Made by a program: the position numbers and the translations under genes. DNA of 64,000 bases from Cristatella mucedo (taxonomy: Eukaryota > Bryozoa > Phylactolaemata > Cristatellidae): positions 8,400,001 through 8,464,000 of the forward strand of contig WPIO01000009.1 of assembly GCA_009760855.2 (NCBI GenBank), written 5' to 3'. This document shows, in pieces, positions 11,101-21,301 of the stretch (the stretch's first letter is position 1; each line of letters starts with the position of its first letter). The notes under the pieces were generated by a model. That model saw only the letters and a program-made list of their open reading frames with translations. It did no database searches and was not told the origin of the DNA.

Positions 11101-14100
11101 GGAACTCGCTGCTGACCGATGTCACAGCATTGCCCGACTCGATCTTTATAAAGAAGCTAAAAACCACCACATTTGCATCCTGACCCTGTGCATGTCACCC
11201 CTAACCATGTTATTCATGTTGTTTATTTATCAAGCATGATATTACTCACCATTCAATTACATTTCCCTTTGCAGCAAATGTAAAGCGCCTAGAAAGATTA
11301 AGTTCTCTGAGGGCGTTTTATCAAGTGCATTATTATTATTATTATTATTATCATGTTCTTCGTAGAATTGTGCTCTCTACTTGTGAATCGTTCGTAGCAT
11401 GCATGCTCGTCGAGGCTGACTCGGTGTGTGCTATCACTAGTCAACTGACACTTTTTTCCAGGCGTTGCTTAAAGGGATACAGTTCCCTTATGGTGCTATT
11501 CTTAGGGTGCTCTGAAGTTCTTTAATTCTCTAAGGGTGCTTTACGGGTGGAAATGGACACGTAGCCGGACGACCAGCCGCCACCTTTTGTTAAATGCTAT
11601 ATCCACTGCAAGTTACACATTAAATATCCATTGGGTTGTGAAATATACCCGTGACAATCAGCCACTTGCACAGCCGGTGTTCCCAAGGCACGTTTTTGTA
11701 TCATATGTTGCAGCCGAATGGCAGATTTGAACTGCACAAGAAAATATGCCTGAGCATCTCGGGTCATCACCCGGAATCTTGGCAGCCCAGCTGGTCGAGT
11801 AAGGACCCACGTGCTGCTGCTGCTCTACGCTTGGCACGGCTTTGCGTGGCCGGAAATCAGCAGTCGGCTACTTGATTCAGTTGACTACTCGTGTAGCCCC
11901 ACTACAAGTTGGGTCGCTAGTCGCGTTTATTAGATGCAGGAGGTTCAGTAGCTGCACTTACAATGTCGTGCGATGCCTTGGCGATGCGAGCGAAGTCACT
12001 TGAGGTTCGTTGCAGTTAGGACCGCCCTCCTCGCCATCATTGGATTCATGCCCACGCCTGGCAATGGTGCGATAGGAGCACTCGACTACACAGCCGAGGA
12101 GCGACAGGTTTTGGCTAAGAAGTAGGTAATCTGCACGGTTTGTGCGTGGCCAGCGTTCCGCGCACCATTTCAATTGTTTTCCATTTCAATCCCTTACTGC
12201 AGATGCATTTTGCAGGTGGTTTTTATGCCAGTGTGTAATCGGCCGTCATATATGTAGCCGCCGTGGGTGTAGATACGTGCTTTTTTTGCTGGCGGCTGCT
12301 CGCTTTTTGTTTTGTGCTATTGTTTTGCATAACCACCAGACAAGGGATATAATTGCACAGGTCGCCTTTCTGCCGGGCCGTTGGCCGAGACGAGGAGTTG
12401 GGGAGTGCTGCGATCCCTTGTGCTGAAGCATCGGCTCGCTACCGCAGTCTGTGCCGCTGATGAGCCACCGAGCAGCAGCAGCAGCAGCACCTTGCCGCTG
12501 CTTGCAGATTCGTCATAGTTCGCTTGTGTGTGCATTGCCGTTCCTATGTAGGCAAGTGCAGAATGCGATGGCACGTAAAGAATTATGGAGGGACGATGCG
12601 TATGCTAATCGAAATATTTGAGTTTTTTAGCTCCTCGTTAAATGTCAAGTCGTGGTGTGTCGTCAAAAAAAGTACGAGCTGATTCAGCTCGTACTTTTTT
12701 ATGTAAGGGCACAGGGGCCTTTACTGCTGTCACCACCGCTTGCAGCTGCAATGAAGGAACGCCCACAGCAGGATTCGAACCCACGACCTCGGGTACGAGG
12801 ACGTGAAGTGCTAGCACCTTACATAGTGTGCCATCATGGCTCTCCTCATGTCAGTCACTTGATCAAATAATTGGCTTCAGGTTGAAGGTGCATAGGGTCT
12901 GAAGAGAAGTGTTTGTCGCAGGATTTTACGCTAGTTAGAGGCACAGCTCAATGACCCTGGTCAGAGAAGCAGGCCCAAGGAGAACTAACTGTTTCAGATC
13001 GGAAAGCCGGAGCAGAATTGTATGAAGGGACCTAAACATTGAGAGGCAGAGTCTCACGAAGTCGACATGCCGTGTCACGGGAAGCCAAAAGAGGCAGTTC
13101 GTGACGGTACACAACATAGTCAATTACTGTGTTATCTTCAAGGGCCACTAATGGCTCATCCGCACGCGCGAATGTGCTGCTTTGGAGTAAGTCGTTTCAT
13201 TTTGGCCGCGGTAACTGCGAAAATGGCTGCAGCGAGTACTTACGAGCTACCGTGATCATTGGATTCTCTTGGTCGATTAATGTAACCCACCGCATAACGG
13301 GCAGCCTGTGTCAGCTATGTGTTACAGAGACCAGGTGCCGATTCCAGTCTTTATTCTACATGCAATGGTTCTAGGCTTGTGGGCTCGCCACTACTACAAA
13401 TCAAAACGAACGATACAGCCCCAATCTGAGTGAGTGAATGAAACAGACTAGGATTAGCAGTGAGGATTGCTGGAAATGGAGAGGCAAAATCTGCCATATA
13501 TGCCTCTATAGATATACGACTGTGTGCGGGCGCCGCCAGAAGTTTGGCGTGGTGGATCTTGATGGGTGCTTGGCACTAGGTCAAGGACTTCTCTTCGAAA
13601 TCCGCTCAGAAAACTCGAGCTCTTATGTGCACTAGTTTTGTTGCCGAGCGTGCATAGCACTGATACAAAGAGCATTGTCTTGCGACAAAGGAACGATCAT
13701 TCTCGTTGGCGTCTAGACTTGAGCCTGGATCTCGGGTACCAACGACCCCACTATAAATACATGGTCCTGATTTGAAGCCACTATGTAGCAACAGTGTCTT
13801 AGCCTAAGGGCCCTTGGCTTTTTAATTGTCTGCATGCACGCTCAAGAGTCGTCATTTGCTGCTGTAGGTCATTGTCATACAAGTGTGATGTTTGTGGCCA
13901 CATCCAAGGAAAGCTTCTCCCGTTAACCGCCGCATCCAGTGCAGCCATCAAAGAAGCTAAAGAGCTCGCACAGCAGATCCATATTGAGGGCGAAAAGCCC
14001 AAGGAACAGCGTATGCCACCAGAAGGTCCGACTGCCGACAGCGTACCAGCAGCTGCAGGTGGTCAAGATGGCGTCAGTCCCGTGTCTTCCCTACTTACCA

Positions 14101-14333
14101 GCAGCAGCACTGAGCCATACACCCAGGATGCCAACCAAGCAGGACTGCGTCACCGAGTACAAGGGCACCACGGCGGGGCAGCCCCTTCAGCAGCCACTTC
14201 CGACGAGCCGGTGGCAAGAGCACCAGCCAGGTCGTGCGCTAGCACGTGCACTGCCTGGCTAATGACTTTGCTCATAGCAGCCATCGTAGGACTAGTCTGC
14301 TTCAGAGCCATAACGATGTTCACACGTAAATGA
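5085..14333 (+). CDS. UBE2J1: Ubiquitin-conjugating enzyme E2 J1, ER tail-anchored (complete, six exons)
   Basis: UBE2J1 (Ubc6-type E2) is held in the ER membrane with its UBC domain in the cytosol and charges ubiquitin for ER-associated degradation. Six exons join in phase: 5085-5115, 5307-5380, 9872-10003, 11714-11798, 12016-12121 and 13868-14333, all with GT-AG introns, giving 297 aa (human 318). The start MENQYNLKSPAVKRLMKEA is the family N terminus and the ATG has A at -3 and G at +4. The UBC fold covers about residues 5-150. The active-site Cys is residue 91 in KKICLSISGHHPESWQPSW. A CxxCG pair (C149, C152) follows, then a low-complexity linker, then a C-terminal membrane anchor at about 273-291 with a short basic tail. 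The paralogue UBE2J2 is excluded by the HPESW and LPPEYPMKPP blocks. Introns 2 and 3 hold LINE, SINE and Tc1 relics. Confidence 0.96.
5307..5380 (+). CDS. UBE2J1: UBE2J1 exon 2
   Basis: Begins after TTTTTCAG and completes Ala, then VKRLMKEAKELSDPSEQYY and AQPLE. It ends in phase 0 at GAG|GTACGT. A SINE lies about 15 bp past the donor. Confidence 0.95.
5396..5588 (-). mobile_element. SINE family 1 (tRNA-derived), full-length copy
   Basis: On the minus strand a tRNA-like head (GTGAGCCGCGATGGCACACT, A-box region, then B-box-like GTGGGTTCGATTCC) is followed by a body with CGCCACTGCAAGCGGTGGTG and a tail of (TTTA)n. Near-identical copies occur at 10578, 12700 and 38708. It sits just after the exon 2 donor of UBE2J1, antisense to the gene. 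Confidence 0.85.
5771..6020 (-). pseudogene. Tc1/mariner-family transposase C-terminal relic
   Basis: Minus-strand frames read MEWPSQSPDLYLN, the degraded form of the WPxQSPDLNPIENLW motif near the last catalytic acid of Tc1/mariner DDE transposases. Then, in another frame, comes ICERLAQSVPERLRQTIANS and GGETSF before a stop, matching the usual C terminus. Frameshifts and missing upstream domains show it is dead. It lies in UBE2J1 intron 2. No inverted repeats were identified. Confidence 0.7.
6105..6485 (+). mobile_element. Two short L2-like LINE fragments in tandem
   Basis: The first piece has the reverse-transcriptase motif GVPQGS and then the 3' tail AAATGTAAAGTGCCTAGAAA ending in (ATT)n at about 6245. 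The second, directly after, is the ORF2 C-terminal block (PSKAWNSLPTDVTTSP-like, with stops) and 3'UTR start. Both are degraded. Confidence 0.7.
6486..7699. other. UBE2J1 intron 2 segment, nothing recognised
   Basis: No exon of a known family, RNA gene or recurrent repeat was seen. The open frames here are short and lack family motifs. Confidence 0.4.
7700..8695 (+). mobile_element. L2-like LINE, ORF2 C-terminal half and 3' end
   Basis: The plus strand carries a long open stretch: SPVESARNLGVMFQSDLSLD, then RLDFCNSLLAGPP, LHWLPVKQRIHFKVLSLTFR and APKAWNSLTTF, then 3'UTR and a tail of AAATGTAAAGCGCCTAGAAA and ATTATTATTG. This is the post-catalytic part of an L2-group reverse transcriptase. 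The RT catalytic FYADD region is missing (5' truncation). With about 270 uninterrupted codons it is one of the youngest-looking copies here. Confidence 0.88.
8696..9871. other. UBE2J1 intron 2, 3' part, nothing recognised
   Basis: No conserved exon or repeat was identified. A 21-bp duplication (CACGCCACTGACGATGGCGG-type) is visible near 9656-9705. Confidence 0.4.
9872..10003 (+). CDS. UBE2J1: UBE2J1 exon 3, UBC core
   Basis: Forty-four codons starting ENLFEWHFTIRGP and ending YPMKPPAIMLLT: the beta-sheet core of the E2 fold. Acceptor GCTGCAG, donor ACG|GTAGGC. Confidence 0.96.
10300..11345 (+). mobile_element. L2-like LINE copy interrupted by SINE 1
   Basis: The 5' piece reads LLADVIAKHNLGFHFYSDDT, with the RT catalytic box changed to YSDD, followed by QLYLCFDLSQPSSTSNS. 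After the SINE insertion the LINE resumes with a mixed, stop-containing ORF2 C terminus and ends in the usual AAATGTAAAGCGCCTAGAAA, (ATT)n tail. It lies in UBE2J1 intron 3. Confidence 0.8.
10578..10765 (+). mobile_element. SINE family 1 copy inserted in LINE
   Basis: Has the same head (GTGAGCCGTGATGGCACACT), B-box-like GTGGGCTCGAATCC, body and AGGCTGTTAAATCAGCTAG end as the copies at 5396 and 38708. Being inside the L2-like copy makes it the younger insertion. Confidence 0.85.
11714..11798 (+). CDS. UBE2J1: UBE2J1 exon 4, active-site cysteine
   Basis: Encodes PNGRFELHKKICLSISGHHP and ESWQPSWS. The Cys of KKICLS is residue 91, the thioester-forming residue. Acceptor GTTGCAG, donor TCGA|GTAAGG, phase 1. 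Confidence 0.96.
12016..12121 (+). CDS. UBE2J1: UBE2J1 exon 5
   Basis: Encodes IRTALLAIIGFMPTPGNGAI followed by GALDYTAEERQVLAK, the C-terminal helices of the UBC domain. Acceptor GTTGCAG, donor AAGAA|GTAGGT, phase 2. Confidence 0.95.
12666..12700. repeat. Near-perfect hairpin, 17-bp arms
   Basis: Two 17-bp arms (AAAAAAGTACGAGCTGA and its complement) are separated by one base. It sits at the 3' end of a minus-strand SINE 1 copy in UBE2J1 intron 5. It resembles a bacterial terminator only in shape. Confidence 0.85.
12700..12845 (-). mobile_element. SINE family 1 copy, diverged
   Basis: On the minus strand: GAGCCATGATGGCACACTAT, a tRNA-like head, B-box-like GTGGGTTCGAATCC, then the body. It is more diverged than the 5396 copy, and its 3' end is replaced by the hairpin. 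Confidence 0.75.
12945..13110 (-). mobile_element. L2/CR1-group LINE relic
   Basis: The minus-strand frame reads CLFWLPVTRHVDFVRLCLSM and FRSLH, a diverged form of the LHWLPVKQRIDFKVLSLTFR block of the better copies. Confidence 0.55.
13868..14333 (+). CDS. UBE2J1: UBE2J1 exon 6, linker and tail anchor
   Basis: Starts KSLSYKCDVCG, keeps the CxxCG of the family, runs through a Pro/Ala/Ser/Gln-rich linker, and ends with the hydrophobic segment WLMTLLIAAIVGLVCF and a short Arg/Lys tail before TGA. A C-terminal anchor of this kind implies post-translational insertion into the ER membrane. Confidence 0.94.
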
Positions 14334-14544
14334 GAAACCGTGCTGCCGACCATCACGGGTTTTGCCACTGTCACGTGTGATTGCCACTCGTGAAGTGCTG
14401 GGTGGTTATACCATTACTATTTTACAACGTACGTCCAGGATGGTGATTTGGGCTTTTCCGCTGCATAGCCAAACCAATGCATCAAGAAAATGCTGATAGA
14501 GAGCACTGTGCAGAAAGGCATCCGTTCATATAGCAATGTCAAAG

Positions 14545-14605
14545 CACCAAATAAATAACAGGCATTAATTGTAAGTTAATACTTATAACAGCGATTTATT
14601 CGAGT
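14545..14605. terminator. Opposed polyadenylation signals between UBE2J1 and SSR3
   Basis: A plus-strand AATAAATAA at 14550 can serve UBE2J1. A minus-strand AATAAA (TTTATT at 14595-14600) can serve SSR3. They lie only about 40 bp apart in the 370-bp gap between the stop codons, so the two 3'UTRs probably abut or overlap. Confidence 0.5.
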
Positions 14606-14703
14606 GATCATTCGTAACGGTGGAGTTTGCTTAAGCATCAACATCCGGAGGTTCAGACATGTTAAAATAGGAGTTTGCAGTTAACGAATACAAGATGCTG
14701 CGT

Positions 14704-14905
14704 TTATTTCGAGGAACCGGTCGAGAGCAATGCAAGGAAACCGGAAGCAACCCCCACACTGAAAACGTAGTTGATAGCTGGGTTGAAGTTCTTCAGCACG
14801 AAGAACGACAATACAAGGAGGATGAGAAGGAAGAAGGCATTATTGTAGAAAATGGAGTAAGTCGTTGCTTGATAGTCAGCCACTTCATTCTTCTTCCACA
14901 ATATC
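14704..14905 (-). CDS. SSR3: SSR3 exon 4
   Basis: Follows ATACTTGCAG, completes Arg, then [20 protein letters not shown], membrane segments 3 and 4, and stop TAA. Confidence 0.95.
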
Positions 14906-17900
14906 CTGCAAGTATAAAGAAGTGAGTAAGTACAGACACAAATAAAGTTACACTGAAGCCACTTCACTATCCTCGTAATACTGGGAAGTGACCGGTGATC
15001 GGTGCAGTGACATTGCTGGTCAAGAGACCGGTGCCCACAAAAGCAAAATGTCAGGTAGCAAACAATATTTTTTTCAATCATCAACTGAACGATTTGGACA
15101 TAAGGGCACTTGCGACTGATAGCATACATTTCCGGGATCATGTTTCTGGCATGGAAGTCTTGGTCACGTGGCAGTCATTAGGACACCCAGAATTTTGCCA
15201 AGGGGGAAACATCTTGACATTATCAGCCAGTCATAAGAGGATTGAAGGGACACCCGACGGTAACCTACCTCGGAATGCTCATAGTTCGGGTTGGTCCAGG
15301 GTGGCACGATTACTCATGCCCGTTGGTTATGCTTATGATTTAACTGTATGTATAACGAGGCACCTGGGTCTGTGTTAGCAGTCATGAATGTTTTGCAATA
15401 AAGCAAAGGTCGGCTGATTCAAGAGCCTCATTTATATAACGATATAAGAGCCTGCTCGTCTAAGCATGACACCGTGCATGTCATTAATCTTGGGTTATCG
15501 AATCTTTTGCAGCAAGTTGTAAAGCAGCTGGATAGAGATATAGTTCTCTTTGAGGGCTATATAAACAGCCTAGTATTATAATTAATCTTATTATGTAATA
15601 CTATCAGTGGCTATCACCCACAATTGCACAGGGCAATCAAGGATTATCTGCTGCAGAACTCGAGCCAACAGGCTGGCTGGCTGGGTCAAGCGCAAGCACC
15701 TTCTTTTCCCGTGGGCTGGGCTAACACCCATGGTCTTGGTCGCTTGACAAGTAATCAAGATTGCATTACTAAGTCCCTTCCTTGCTCTTCCTTTCCACTG
15801 AGGCAAATTACCACAATTCGCTTCATTTGCTTTGTAACCAAAATCAAAACTGGCTTCAGCCAATTACAGATGTGTCTTAAGTTTTAGCAGCTCGCATTGT
15901 AGGATGGTCCAGTGGTTAAGGCGCTCGCCCCGACCAACGTCTGGCTGAGGTCGTGGGCGCGAGCCTCGTGGCATCTGTGAAGCGCCTGAATAGAGATTAA
16001 GTTCTCTTGGGGCGCTATTCAAATGAATTATATTTATATTCATTGCAAACACAGTTATGCAATTAGCTAACGCGTATCCACTTTCGACCACTGTACATCA
16101 AACTTTTGGCGTCAGTAAGAAGAGTCGCATACACAAAAAGTGGTGAGCAGCAGAATGAAATGTGGAAGCAACGTGTTGGTACTAAATACAGACCTCTCGT
16201 CTTTCTCCTTGCGTGTTATTTTCTTATCGTCAGCAAACTTTTTCGTAATCTCGTTCGTGACTCCATCTTCAACCTTCTGTGCCATTCTAAAATAAAGCAA
16301 AGAACTACAACTGGATGTCACTGTAACAAAGTAGGACTGGTGTGGGTATATGTCTTATTAGACTAATATTAATGGCGTTGTGAAGAGATTCATGCCATGT
16401 TTACCGACCACTATTTGCATGAAACCAAGGCAAACACGAGATAAGCCAGAGATAAGTGATCGTCAACAGGTTGTATTCGTACATCAACACACATGACACT
16501 ATAGCTAATATAACTGGATTCAGACTCGAGCAGTCATGCTCAACACGAGTGATAATTTAGCATGTGTTGTATTCCATATTTTTACATCTGGTAATACAAA
16601 CATCTCAAGGAATGTGATCAGCATGGTAGCATCTATTATAAATATACCATGATCCTAGTGTCACCAAAACTTGTCATGGGAGATTGATTAATTCAAGTTT
16701 GAGTGAGTTGAGTACAAATGAATAAACGAAATTTGGGTTCTATAAAAATGCTGTACATCTCGCTTGTGAGGGATGTTGCAAGGAGAAAAACCCTCCGGTT
16801 GTTCGCAGCCTCATCACTGAAATATTGCTAGGAGTAAAACGCATGGTTGGTCAGAGCTCCAGTGGCTAACAACTGAAAAACGAATGCATCGACAATCTAG
16901 TTTTCTGGGAGTTTTGCCAACGAGAGAGACTTCCAACCCTACTTGCTTCAGGAGTTCCGGAGCCATCAACAGATAATCAACAAATGAAGCAACTCAAGAG
17001 GAAGATGAAGTCACGCCAAAGTCTACCTTCGAGCCTGTGTAAGTCCCAAATCGTTCATGCCTTGTTCAAATTGACTACATGGACATCACCTCACTCAGCT
17101 AAGCACATGAATACCTCATTCAGAACTGGTGCTTGGCAACCTTAACTTTTGACCTTCTTACTGTACCTGAAGTTTTACAGAGCACATATCTGTGGCAAAT
17201 TGTTTGCCTCTTCTCTGTAAATCCTCATCATTGCCCATGCCCTCATTCCAGATGCAAACCCACACATCGACTAGAGCCAGCCACTTGACTCATTTGTATC
17301 CAAGTATTTCACTTGTCTATACTAATATAAACGCACAAGTATTAAAGGGGCAGAGCCAAGATCTTGCCCAGGGTTGTTGCATTGGGAAAGCTCAAGTTAT
17401 GTGCCAGCCTAGAAAGCTAGCAGGCTAAGTCAGCTTGAGAGGAGGCAAGCTGCCTCCTTGTAGTTTTGCCCTTTGCTAAGCAGATAGTTGCAGCAACACT
17501 GATTTCATTCATAATCATTGTAGCATTCAAAATCCTGTGCCGTGCAAAAGAATGTGGTGCCTAAAATCGTTTAAATGTCGCTACTCAAAAGACAAGCAAC
17601 CACAGTCTCTTTGCACACATAAATCCATTGTTTACTAAGTGCTGATGAAGCCACGTTTCCCGCGAAGGCTTAAAATAAAGGGCTATTTTTTAGTAATATA
17701 GCAAGCTCATTCATACACTAACAAATGGCTAAGGCAACGTTTACAGGACCGATTTAACAAATCTTATAATGCCTATTTCGGACGTCGTCTGCATAATTTG
17801 TCCAAGTGCATGCATTGTCTACCTGTAATAACCGCAAAGTAACACCTACGCCACGAGGCTCTCTGACAAAATTCAGTATCAAATAGTCGGTCAGAACTTG

Positions 17901-20900
17901 TCTTGTTTAAACGCCCAAGCCAGAGAATTAGGAGTCGGTAAATCTTTTTAACGGAGGTATAGACACAGCTTTAATCGCAAGTACGAAAACTCGGTCTTGC
18001 CTAAAGAGTTACCTTCCTGCCCCTCGGTTTTAGGGGTAAGCTACCAGGCCGTTAACATTACACACGTCACTGGATTGCCTGATTAGGGTGGACAGCGAGA
18101 CAACACCTTAGCATACCCAGACCTGTATTTATTGAGGTAAATCAGCGCAACGAAATTCCTTATAGTAGAATCGGGCTACCATTAATCAAGGGATATTCCG
18201 ATCTCAAAGCAATGTAGAAAATATATTACACTGCAGCTTCAGAGCCTGTTGGCCTGACCCTTTGGAAACCATATGGCAATAGATGCCTTGCAACAAACCC
18301 TTATTTTGGAATTCCTGCCACACTAAATAACAAACGGTACACACATACGAGGAACTACAATTGCCTAACTCGGGTATCCATATTGGAGCAAAACCCATAC
18401 CGTTATTTAGAAAGCTACAAATATGTCTTGAGCAAATGCAAAACTATAATCAGCCCCTCAAAAGATAGATACAAAGGTGGCTATCTCTAAAGTCTTGAAG
18501 GCAGTAAACTTTTTAAGAAACAAGGATCGGTAGAAATGTATGAAAAATAGTTCAAATCACGTAATAACGGACTGCAGCCAAAATAATGCACCGATATGGT
18601 TAGACGAAACTGGCATCAATGGATGCTTCAGGAGTACCATGACATGTGCAGCCTATATCCATGTAGCATTAAAGCTTATACCTCCGTGCCATTTATATAC
18701 TAGGTAGGCTTGTCAGAAAATGATTGGCAAAGGCAGTAATGGAGCACTATTAGTGATCCACTACGAAAGACCGATTGGAAATAGTGATCATTAATACTCA
18801 CTTGTGCTTTAGAACGAACTTGACGTTTTTGTAAGCAAGAGCTACCAAGTAAGTACTCAAAATGGTGATAAAGACGAAAAGAATTGCTGACTGGTACAGG
18901 TCCATCATGTGAATTCTCCAGAACAGCCCTGTCAAACAGAAACAGGCAGGACATATGCTCGCTTCAAGCAAACAATCAAGGCGACGGCACCATTTTTGTA
19001 GGAAGTATTGCACATTCCCTAGTCGTATAAACGCTCAGCACAAGCAAGCTAAGCCAGATGCCAGAGAATTCAGGTAAAGCTCGGCCAGCAGCCATAAGTG
19101 CATACAAAAAACTTTCGAACCCTATTGGACATCAAAATCAAGTACACTGAAAACAACGAAAGGCACAGTCCAGCTATTTACATAATGGGACCGGCATTAT
19201 TATTATTTTACCTTGCACTGGGCTTTGGTTTTCAATGTGATCAACAGATAAGCTACACTCATTCGCAATACCTTAGCCATCTGGCCCCTATAGTCGACGT
19301 CTTACCAACTGTTAACAGAAGGTCACATTGCTAGCACATAATGGTGTCAGAACAGGTTTTATTAATACAAAAAACTACAAGAAATTTACGAGCTCAACAA
19401 CACAGCTGACACTGAAGAGTCTATTTTTGCAGTGCAGCAATATACGCCTCGATTGTGGGCAGGCATACAGGACTTGTGAGAAACCCGGTGTAGCTTGATA
19501 CCAGCTCTTGGCCAGCTGTAGCTGCTCAACGGCATGTCATTCCCTAGAGGTCCAACCAATCAATCAAGTGCCTTGGCTGGTGGATCAAGTCCTTCCAACT
19601 AAGCATGACAGCGGCAGCAGCAGTAGACACGGCGGCTGGCAGTTACCATTGATTGGGAAGCTATGATGCCTCTTCTCAGTGCCAGTGCCCAGCCCAGCAC
19701 AGCAGCACTGCTAGACGGATGCTCGGACGACTAGCCAGAAGTCAATCCGGTTGTCCATTGATTCTAATGGATTAACTTTGGCACAGCAACAAATTTTTGT
19801 TTGCTGCCAAAGCTACCGGAGTAACTTTCTGGCTGTGAGGGCTAAAGGAAAATTTTTAAAACGACAATTATCAAAGTAACCGAGCCAAATCTTTGGGTAT
19901 GCTCAAACTGCATCTCAGGGGCCACATAGGCCGCGATGTCCCAGTGCACGAATTTAATCTTCTGAGTAAGAGCACTGCAAAGCGCCACGTGTCCATATAG
20001 GCGTTTTTGACTGGTCCCTTGGTTGGCAGCTATCTATATACAGGTTTGACCGTAATTCTTTCTGGCCTTTACATGAGCTCTTACGATATTTGCTGACACA
20101 ACTTCATAAATCTGGTTGGCAAAATATGAAGACGGCTCACATTTTGGTACAGAAAAGGTGTGCAGGTACTTCGTGTACCTTTTATATAAACACTCAAAAC
20201 GTGAAACACTGCTGTTGGTAACGAACATTCACTGCCGTCACTATAAAAAAAGATGTGTCGTTACATCTCAGAAAGGGAAGGTGTCAAATATCATACGCCC
20301 AGCGCCTGTCGGATAGTTATTACCGTACTAAGATCAACACCGCAGGCCGATATTTAGTCAGATGGCAATTACCGTGCTGACAGGCATGAAAGATGCTCAA
20401 CTGTGGGAGTCTGGACGCCGCATGCTGCTTGGCATCAGAAGAGACAACCGTGGGTGCTGGATACTGCCAGAGAGGGATGGCGCAAGGTTATCCATAGCAC
20501 CTCATTCAGCCCTTACAAAGGGAGAGCGTCTACTGGCTGATTTAACAGCCTCTTTTGTATAGCGACAGAAGACTTAACGGTATCACCACCGCTTGCAGCG
20601 GCAACAAAGATTCTACGATGACATTCAAGCTTTGTTAGCAGCGAAAATCGCCATAAATCACCAGATATGTGCCTACGGAGTTCATTCAGCTGCTTCACTT
20701 TCCGATGAAGATTAATCTAGTCTACCGACGATTAGGACCAGCAGCACGCTAGTCATGAACGATGTCCATTTCTTTCCGGACAAGATACACATGCTGGGCG
20801 AAGCTGTGATTGCTAGACGAATGCAGAGCAGAAAAGTTCTCAGCTAAATTCGGTCAAATTTTTCCAAATCAGCTGACACACGCCAGTCTGCTGTGCCTCC

Positions 20901-21301
20901 GAGACACTCGAGTACTCTCTCATTCTCCTGAGGCCCGACACCGCCGGCAAAAAGCGGCGCTACTAAAAACAATCTAGCTACGGATGAATCGAGAATATAG
21001 AAAGTGAAACCAGGAGAAGAGTCCCGCGGTTAATTACTGAACACGTTGCTGCCGGATTCCGCACGCAATTTTCGATGTTGAAGCCAGCCACCGGCTGACG
21101 TGGCAACCGGTACCGCACACGTCAAGACTCGCGGCGGCAGTAGAACGGGTCTAGCCCGCCAGTGGTAAACTCACAAATAGGTACTGCCGAAACGACGAAA
21201 GCGTTTCCATAGAATAACGCTGATGACTTTGTGGTAACATTCCTGCTGAAATCTTGCAGCAGCAGCTCCTCTTCCTTCGTCAGCTTCTTACCACCAGCCA
21301 T
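14704..21301 (-). CDS. SSR3: Translocon-associated protein subunit gamma, TRAP-gamma (complete, four exons)
   Basis: SSR3 is the four-helix gamma subunit of the TRAP complex, which sits beside Sec61 and the ribosome in the ER membrane and helps protein translocation. Exons 21301-21175, 18928-18802, 16286-16194 and 14905-14704 join in phase with GT-AG introns to give 182 aa (human 185). The protein starts [20 protein letters not shown] in a strong Kozak context (A at -3, G at +4). Predicted membrane segments are at about 28-47, 52-76, 130-152 and 157-178. Between the second and third is the charged cytosolic loop ending [19 protein letters not shown], the most conserved family block and the ribosome-facing part. 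The C terminus ends [10 protein letters not shown], as in the family. It is convergent with UBE2J1. No coding defect is visible. Confidence 0.96.
14906..16193. other. SSR3 intron 3, with LINE tail and SINE 2
   Basis: Apart from an L2-like 3' tail at about 15505-15600 (plus strand, TTGTAAAGCAGCTGGATAGA then AT-rich) and the SINE 2 copy listed separately, nothing is recognisable. Confidence 0.5.
15898..16045 (+). mobile_element. SINE family 2, tRNA head with L2-like tail
   Basis: A tRNA-like head (GGATGGTCCAGTGGTTAAGG, A box; GTGGGCGCGAGCC, B box) runs straight into GTGAAGCGCCTGAATAGAGA, TTAAGTTCTCTTGGGGCGCT and an AT-rich end. That 3' part matches the 3' terminus of the window's L2-like LINE. 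Other copies are at 58318 and, reversed, at 31408. Confidence 0.82.
16194..16286 (-). CDS. SSR3: SSR3 exon 3
   Basis: Follows TTATTTTAG and encodes [20 protein letters not shown] and [10 protein letters not shown], the charged cytosolic loop. The donor GTCTGT after GAGAG is a weak but in-phase GT site. Confidence 0.92.
16287..18801. other. SSR3 intron 2, nothing recognised
   Basis: About 2.5 kb with no conserved exon, RNA gene or repeat that I could match to others in the window. Confidence 0.5.
18802..18928 (-). CDS. SSR3: SSR3 exon 2
   Basis: Begins after TTTGACAG, completes Trp and reads [15 protein letters not shown], then the second helix and [16 protein letters not shown]. The donor GTGAGT leaves two bases of a Lys codon. 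Confidence 0.95.
18929..21174. other. SSR3 intron 1
   Basis: The only recognised content is a partial SINE 1 on the minus strand at about 20530-20610 (GATTTAACAGCCTCTTTTGT, then CACCACCGCTTGCAGCGGC). Confidence 0.5.
21175..21301 (-). CDS. SSR3: SSR3 exon 1
   Basis: Encodes the cytosolic N terminus and first membrane helix, ending [16 protein letters not shown] plus one base of a Trp codon. The donor reads ATTT|GTGAGT. Confidence 0.95.
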
